In this document: positions 5,773-8,490 of the stretch, in pieces
Layout: each line of letters opens with the position of its first letter
How positions within the stretch are numbered: position 1 is the first letter of the stretch
Source of the DNA: an uncultured bacterium
GTDB taxonomy: Bacteria > Actinomycetota > Coriobacteriia > Coriobacteriales > Coriobacteriaceae
Assembly: GCA_905215275.1 (NCBI GenBank)
Contig: CAJMPE010000082.1
Location: forward strand, 1-8,490
Length of the DNA stretch: 8,490 nt
Direction of reading: 5' to 3'
Translations under genes and position numbers: made by a program
Notes under the pieces: model-generated
The model's database searches: none
The model's input: only the letters and a program-made list of their open reading frames with translations
What the model was told of the DNA's origin: nothing

Positions 5773-6336
5773 TCACGACCCCTCCTTTGACTCCGTTGTT
5801 TTCGGAACCAGACGCACGGCGCGCAGGCGGCACGAGGCATCGCCGGCATCCGCGGCAACCGTCACCATGTCGACCCAGCCTCGCCCATCGCGCACGATGG
5901 CGCCCCATACGTTGCCCTTAATATCGAGATAGCCGCTCAGGGCGAGTTGGGCCGCGGGCACCTCGCGGTAGGCGCGCAACAGGTCTGCCGCCGCCTCGGT
6001 CATCGGCCGGTCCTCAGACCATGCGAGTCGAACCGCGATCGCGTTGTCTGTAGACGGCTCCGTCGCGCTGGCGGCCCGCTCGTCGAGCGCCTGCAAAAAG
6101 GTCCGAGCCGTGACGGCGGCGTTCTGACCGCCCATATCTCCCGCGCCTTCCGCTTGCGACACCGCCGCCGAGCCCGATCCCAAATCGGCAGTAGCGCCTG
6201 GACGCTGCTGCCGCGCAACACCCAGCCCCCAAAACGCCACCGCAATTGCCACGAGCAAACAGACGAGCACCAGCGGCGAACCAACAGGCCGCCTGCCTCC
6301 TACAGGCTGTTGATGCCGTCTTTGATCGCGTTCCAT
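5773..6336 (-). CDS. Bitopic membrane protein of unknown function in the tad operon
   Basis: Not recognised. The 187-residue frame has a basic N-terminus, one membrane helix (LVLVCLLVAIAVAFWGLGVA, about 22-41) and then a Gly/Ala/Ser-rich linker (to about 75). A soluble extracytoplasmic domain of about 110 residues follows, with two long Ala-rich helices (TARTFLQALDERAAS and MTEAAADLLRAYREV) and strand-like sequence towards the end (GYLDIKGNVWGAIV, RLRAVRLVPK). It has no prepilin-type site, so it is more likely an assembly factor than a subunit. The ATG at 6336 has a weak GAAGAA before it and overlaps the Flp gene by 37 bases. A later GTG in the membrane helix region is possible. Its position between two Flp genes points to a role in pilus assembly or anchoring. 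This is inference from context. Confidence 0.65.
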   Translation of the reverse strand: MERDQRRHQQPVGGRRPVGSPLVLVCLLVAIAVAFWGLGVARQQRPGATADLGSGSAAVSQAEGAGDMGGQNAAVTARTFLQALDERAASATEPSTDNAIAVRLAWSEDRPMTEAAADLLRAYREVPAAQLALSGYLDIKGNVWGAIVRDGRGWVDMVTVAADAGDASCRLRAVRLVPKTTESKEGS

Positions 6337-6533
6337 AGTTCTTCGACTTTGCTCTTAAACGCGACGATGGCGATAATCGCGATCACTACGAGCACGCCGA
6401 CCAAGATGGCGTATTCGGTAGTGCCCTGCGCGCTCTCCTCCCGCAACAGCGCCTTGGCACGCTGGCGAGCGCGGATTGCCCGGCAAAAAGCCCGGCTCCA
6501 AGCCTTGCCCGCAATGTCGGTCATCGTGTTCAT
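6300..6533 (-). CDS. flp: Flp-type major pilin
   Basis: A 77-residue Flp pilin. It has a long basic leader (residues 1-31, eight Arg/Lys), the site REESAQGTTEYA (31-42), a strongly hydrophobic helix of Ile/Val (43-58) and a short tail SKVEELWNAIKDGINSL that closes in the way common to Flp pilins. The Glu-Tyr at 40-41 is diagnostic. The expected cleavage, five residues before Glu, falls between Ala35 and Gln36; classical Flp pilins have Gly there. The ribosome-binding site GGGAGGAA sits before the ATG, and the gap to tadC is 10 bases. This is the most likely major subunit of the fibre, processed by a prepilin peptidase not seen in the window. Confidence 0.9.
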   Translation of the reverse strand: MNTMTDIAGKAWSRAFCRAIRARQRAKALLREESAQGTTEYAILVGVLVVIAIIAIVAFKSKVEELWNAIKDGINSL

Positions 6534-6543
6534 GTATTCCTCC

Positions 6544-6960
6544 CTACATCATCCCGCCTGCTCCCAGCAGCGGGCCCAATATGGACAGAAGCAACGCCGG
6601 CAAGATGAGCGTGCCGGTGGGAATTAGCAACTTGACCGGTGCGCGCTCGATCTCGCGCTCGACTGCGGCGCGATGGGCCGCACGGATCTCTCGACTTTGA
6701 GCAGCCAGCGTCTCGGCCAGCGGAGCGCCCAGGGCAAGCGCCTGCCCCACCGTGATGGCAAAGGTCTCGAGCGCCCTCACGTCCAAATCACGCGCGGCAG
6801 CCAACAGCTCGGCCTCGCGCGTCCCCACGCCCACCTGCCACGCCATGCAGGCTCGCTCAAGACGGACGACCAGCACCGACCGACGGTTGGCGCAGAAAAT
6901 CTCGAGCGCCGCGTCAAACGAAAGGCCGGCAGAAAGCCCCAGGCGCACCACGTCGATCAT
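6544..6960 (-). CDS. tadC: Short TadC-like assembly platform protein (type II secretion F domain)
   Basis: A 138-residue inner-membrane protein formed almost entirely of the type II secretion F domain. It begins directly at the domain's first helix (MIDVVRLGLSAGLSFDAALE), runs through Ala-rich helices (GVGTREAELLAA, ALETFAITVGQALALGAPLA) and ends in the TadC hallmark ERAPVKLLIPTGTLILPALL (106-125) with a membrane helix and a Gly-rich tail. TadC proteins usually have about 280-320 residues, so the N-terminal half is missing from this frame. The ATG overlaps the preceding stop as ATGA, with GAGG before it; a GTG nine bases earlier is possible. The upstream 72-codon gene may supply the missing membrane segment. 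TadC pairs with TadB as the pilus platform driven by CpaF. Confidence 0.85.
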   Translation of the reverse strand: MIDVVRLGLSAGLSFDAALEIFCANRRSVLVVRLERACMAWQVGVGTREAELLAAARDLDVRALETFAITVGQALALGAPLAETLAAQSREIRAAHRAAVEREIERAPVKLLIPTGTLILPALLLSILGPLLGAGGMM

Positions 6961-7175
6961 CTCGGACACCTCACCCGCGCCGGGCCGCCCACCCCAATTG
7001 CGCCCTTCATTCGTGCGGTCAGGGCATCAATCACCAAGCGGCCCGCGGCAATGACCAGTACCGCCTCACGCTTGCACGTCTCTGCAATCTTGCGGGCATC
7101 CGCACGCTCCAAACCTGTCGCGGCAAATACGCTCAGGGCACACAGACAAGCCGCGACCCCGACCAGGGCGCTCAT
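6957..7175 (-). CDS. Small membrane protein, possible N-terminal part of a split TadC
   Basis: A 72-residue frame with a hydrophobic helix at its N-terminus (MSALVGVAACLCALSVFAA) followed by a charged helix (ERADARKIAETCKREAV), a second mildly hydrophobic stretch (VLVIAAGRLVIDAL) and a basic end. It overlaps tadB and tadC by four bases each (ATGA at 7172-7175 and 6957-6960), so both ends are set by coupling, and GGTGGAG precedes the ATG. On its own it shows no recognised domain. Its place exactly where the TadC N-terminal region should be suggests a natural split of that protein, or a frameshift that left both parts open. The clean ATGA start for tadC favours a stable split. Confidence 0.6.
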   Translation of the reverse strand: MSALVGVAACLCALSVFAATGLERADARKIAETCKREAVLVIAAGRLVIDALTARMKGAIGVGGPARVRCPR

Positions 7176-8098
7176 AACTCCACCCGCATAATGCGCCGGA
7201 TAACTACCAGGGCAACGACGTTGAGGGCAAGCCCCAGCACCACGGCGCCCGCACCAGCCGGCGTCGCAAGACCGCGACGAAAGTCTGCCGAAAGCAAAGC
7301 CAGCACCGCGCACATGCCCGCCGGCATCGCCGCGACCATGTGTGCCGACATACGCGCCTGCGACGTCTTAACGTCCAGACGGCGTTTGAGCTCAATGCGC
7401 TCACCCACCATGCTCGACGCCTCGGACAGCAAGCCGGCAAGCGGAGCCCCGGTACGCTGCGATACTTTGAGCGCCAAGGTGACAAGCGAAAGGCCGGGAG
7501 CATCGATGCGAACGAGTAGGTCATCGAGTGCGTCAGTCGCCGAGATACCGCAATCGATTGCCGCCGCCACCCGCAAAAATTCGGTATGCACCGGTTCTTG
7601 CGCATGGGCGCCCACAAAGCGCATGCCCTGTGCCAGCGAATGCCCCGAGGCAAGCGACATGGATAACGCTGTGAATGCCTCGGGCATGGCCTCTTCTACA
7701 TCATGCTGTTCGCGTCGGCGATCGAAGGTGTCACGCGCGGCACCCACGCCAAACGGCGCCACCAGCCCCAAGACAAAGCCGATGGGCGACAACGACGCAA
7801 CGGCCAGCACAACGCTGCAGACACCGCTCGACAACAGCATAAATGCCAGACGAGCCGCGTTATCCTCAATAGCAAGCCCAAGGCGATCTGCGGGGATCAG
7901 CGACGCCCACGAGCGGGCAATCTTTGTCAGCAGGTCGTTTTCCGCCAACTCACGCGGCAGCTTCTCCGCCATCGATTCGAGCGTCTGGCGCGCCAGCTCC
8001 GCCGGCGGCATCCGCGGCACACGAGGCTCTGCCCCACACGCCGTCGCGACAGAAAGCCCCGCCAAACCCCCTACGACGAGGGGCACAGCGATCTCCAT
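7172..8098 (-). CDS. tadB: TadB assembly platform protein (type II secretion F domain)
   Basis: A 308-residue polytopic inner-membrane protein of the Tad/Flp system. It has an N-terminal membrane helix (2-21), a cytosolic linker, a paired hydrophobic region (84-120), the type II secretion F core (about 138-260: MPEAFTALSMSLASGHSLAQ, FLRVAAAIDCGISATDAL, then LVTLALKVSQRTGAPLAGLL) and two closing membrane helices (252-272 and 282-301). Length and order are normal for TadB. AGGAGGTGG before the ATG fixes the start, which overlaps the cpaF end by 28 bases. TadB and TadC form the membrane platform on which pilin subunits are moved by the CpaF/TadA ATPase. Confidence 0.9.
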   Translation of the reverse strand: MEIAVPLVVGGLAGLSVATACGAEPRVPRMPPAELARQTLESMAEKLPRELAENDLLTKIARSWASLIPADRLGLAIEDNAARLAFMLLSSGVCSVVLAVASLSPIGFVLGLVAPFGVGAARDTFDRRREQHDVEEAMPEAFTALSMSLASGHSLAQGMRFVGAHAQEPVHTEFLRVAAAIDCGISATDALDDLLVRIDAPGLSLVTLALKVSQRTGAPLAGLLSEASSMVGERIELKRRLDVKTSQARMSAHMVAAMPAGMCAVLALLSADFRRGLATPAGAGAVVLGLALNVVALVVIRRIMRVEL

Positions 8099-8265
8099 TC
8101 GTCCACCTCCTCTTGTGTGAGCGTCCCCGACCGCAGGCCTTCTGCGATAAACGGCGGCTCGCGGTCAAGCGTCCAGGTGCGCTCGGCGGCATCGAAAGTC
8201 ACATAGCGCTCGAGCTCTACACCGCCCGACGCGGCGCGACGCACCCCCGAATACGAGGAGACGAA
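8071..8265 (-). pseudogene. cpaF: CpaF/TadA-type ATPase, C-terminal tail only (cut at junction)
   Basis: The minus strand reads in at about 8265 and gives 64 residues to a TAG at 8071-8073: FVSSYSGVRRAASGGVELER, then YVTFDAAERTWTL, ending EEVDEWRSLCPSS. This resembles the tail after the ATPase core of Tad secretion ATPases, where a short strand section precedes a helix with conserved acidic and Trp residues. No Walker motif is in the window. Its place directly before tadB, with a 28-base overlap, is the standard cpaF position, and supports the call more strongly than the sequence does. The frame stays open to the window end, but upstream of about 8265 it is only the antisense of mtnA, so the rest of cpaF is absent here. 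Confidence 0.6.
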
Positions 8266-8490
8266 GCGCCTGCCATCGGCGTGGCGGCGGGCTTTGGCGT
8301 GTATCTGGCCGCCAAGCAGATTCAGGCCGACAACTGGGAGGATTTCTACACTCAGTTCAAGGCCGCCAAGGACTACCTCAACTCCTCCCGTCCTACCGCC
8401 GTCAATCTCTCCTGGGCGCTCAACCGCATGGAGCAGGTGGTGCTGGACAACAGGGACAAGAGCGTTCCCGAGCTCAAGGAGCTGCTGCAC
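8266..8490 (+). CDS. mtnA: S-methyl-5-thioribose-1-phosphate isomerase fragment
   Basis: On the plus strand, 75 codons run to the window end without a stop. They begin APAIGVAAGFGVYLAAKQI and contain SSRPTAVNLSWALNRM, the two best-known motifs of MtnA (the family has RGAPAIGVAAA and RPTAVNLFWALDRM). MtnA converts methylthioribose 1-phosphate to methylthioribulose 1-phosphate in methionine salvage, in the cytosol. The fragment corresponds to about residues 50-125 of a roughly 340-residue enzyme. The first 50 residues are missing: the residue before APAIG is Glu in place of Gly, and sequence upstream is the cpaF tail on the other strand. The catalytic Cys and Asp would lie beyond the window. 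The family call is firm. Confidence 0.85.

Noticed and set aside
5591..5908. Upstream extension of the second TadE-like gene to a 276-codon frame
   Set aside because: The extra part is antisense-like filler overlapping the Flp-like gene and the 187-aa gene in another frame; TadE leaders are short, so a start at 5590 or later fits better.
7191..8120. Plus-strand open frame of 309 codons opposite tadB
   Set aside because: Ser-, Ala- and Arg-rich low-complexity product lying wholly antisense to a clear TadB; no domain and no convincing ribosome-binding site.

Overview
The window looks like chromosomal DNA from a GC-rich gut actinobacterium of the class Coriobacteriia. A Collinsella-like host is my best guess, from the style of the Tad pilus genes, the ribbon-helix-helix antitoxin and the overall base composition; this is recognition by eye and no search was run. 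Nearly all coding capacity from 1711 to about 8265 lies on the minus strand, so the operon is read from right to left.

Left edge (1-1124, plus strand): an IS110-family transposase that enters from outside the window and is broken. Its first 62 visible residues and its C-terminal half are recognisable. Between them, about 187-389, lies an unrelated stretch whose frame resembles a bacterial Ig-like (Big_2-type) surface domain. The two IS110 halves are in different frames. The gene-free stretch 1125-1502 holds small hairpins after the transposase, a nested inverted repeat, and two intrinsic terminators facing the minus strand.

Middle (1503-2092, minus strand): a tRNA-Phe(GAA) gene with a strong stable-RNA promoter (AT-rich upstream element, TTGACC, 16 bp, TATACT) and a terminator. 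Upstream of it is a ribbon-helix-helix antitoxin gene preceded by a 26-codon remnant that resembles the start of its toxin. A perfect 8-bp inverted repeat nearby is a likely autoregulatory operator.

Main block (2109-8265, minus strand): a tightly packed Tad/Flp pilus operon. In transcription order it holds the cpaF/tadA ATPase tail, tadB, a 72-codon ORF, a short tadC, an Flp pilin, a 187-aa bitopic protein of unknown function, a second Flp-like gene, a TadE-like gene, a 721-aa TadG-like protein, another TadE-like gene and a DUF192 gene. Most junctions overlap (ATGA, GTGA, TAATG or longer), which implies translational coupling. CpaF powers and TadB/TadC anchor the inner-membrane assembly platform, Flp is the major fibre subunit, and the TadE/TadG-like proteins are probable minor pilins or surface components. 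The prepilin peptidase, TadZ and the operon promoter are not in the window.

Right edge (about 8266-8490, plus strand): the cpaF tail switches abruptly into the interior of mtnA (methylthioribose-1-phosphate isomerase) on the opposite strand. This junction and the hybrid IS110 gene suggest either real rearrangements or chimeric assembly joins, so both ends should be treated with caution. I did not find a clearly new defence or mobile system. The most interesting parts are the unusual Tad operon (split TadC, four pilin-like leaders with a shared A|Q site, a Cys-containing TadG, a DUF192 partner) and the decayed toxin-antitoxin pair.
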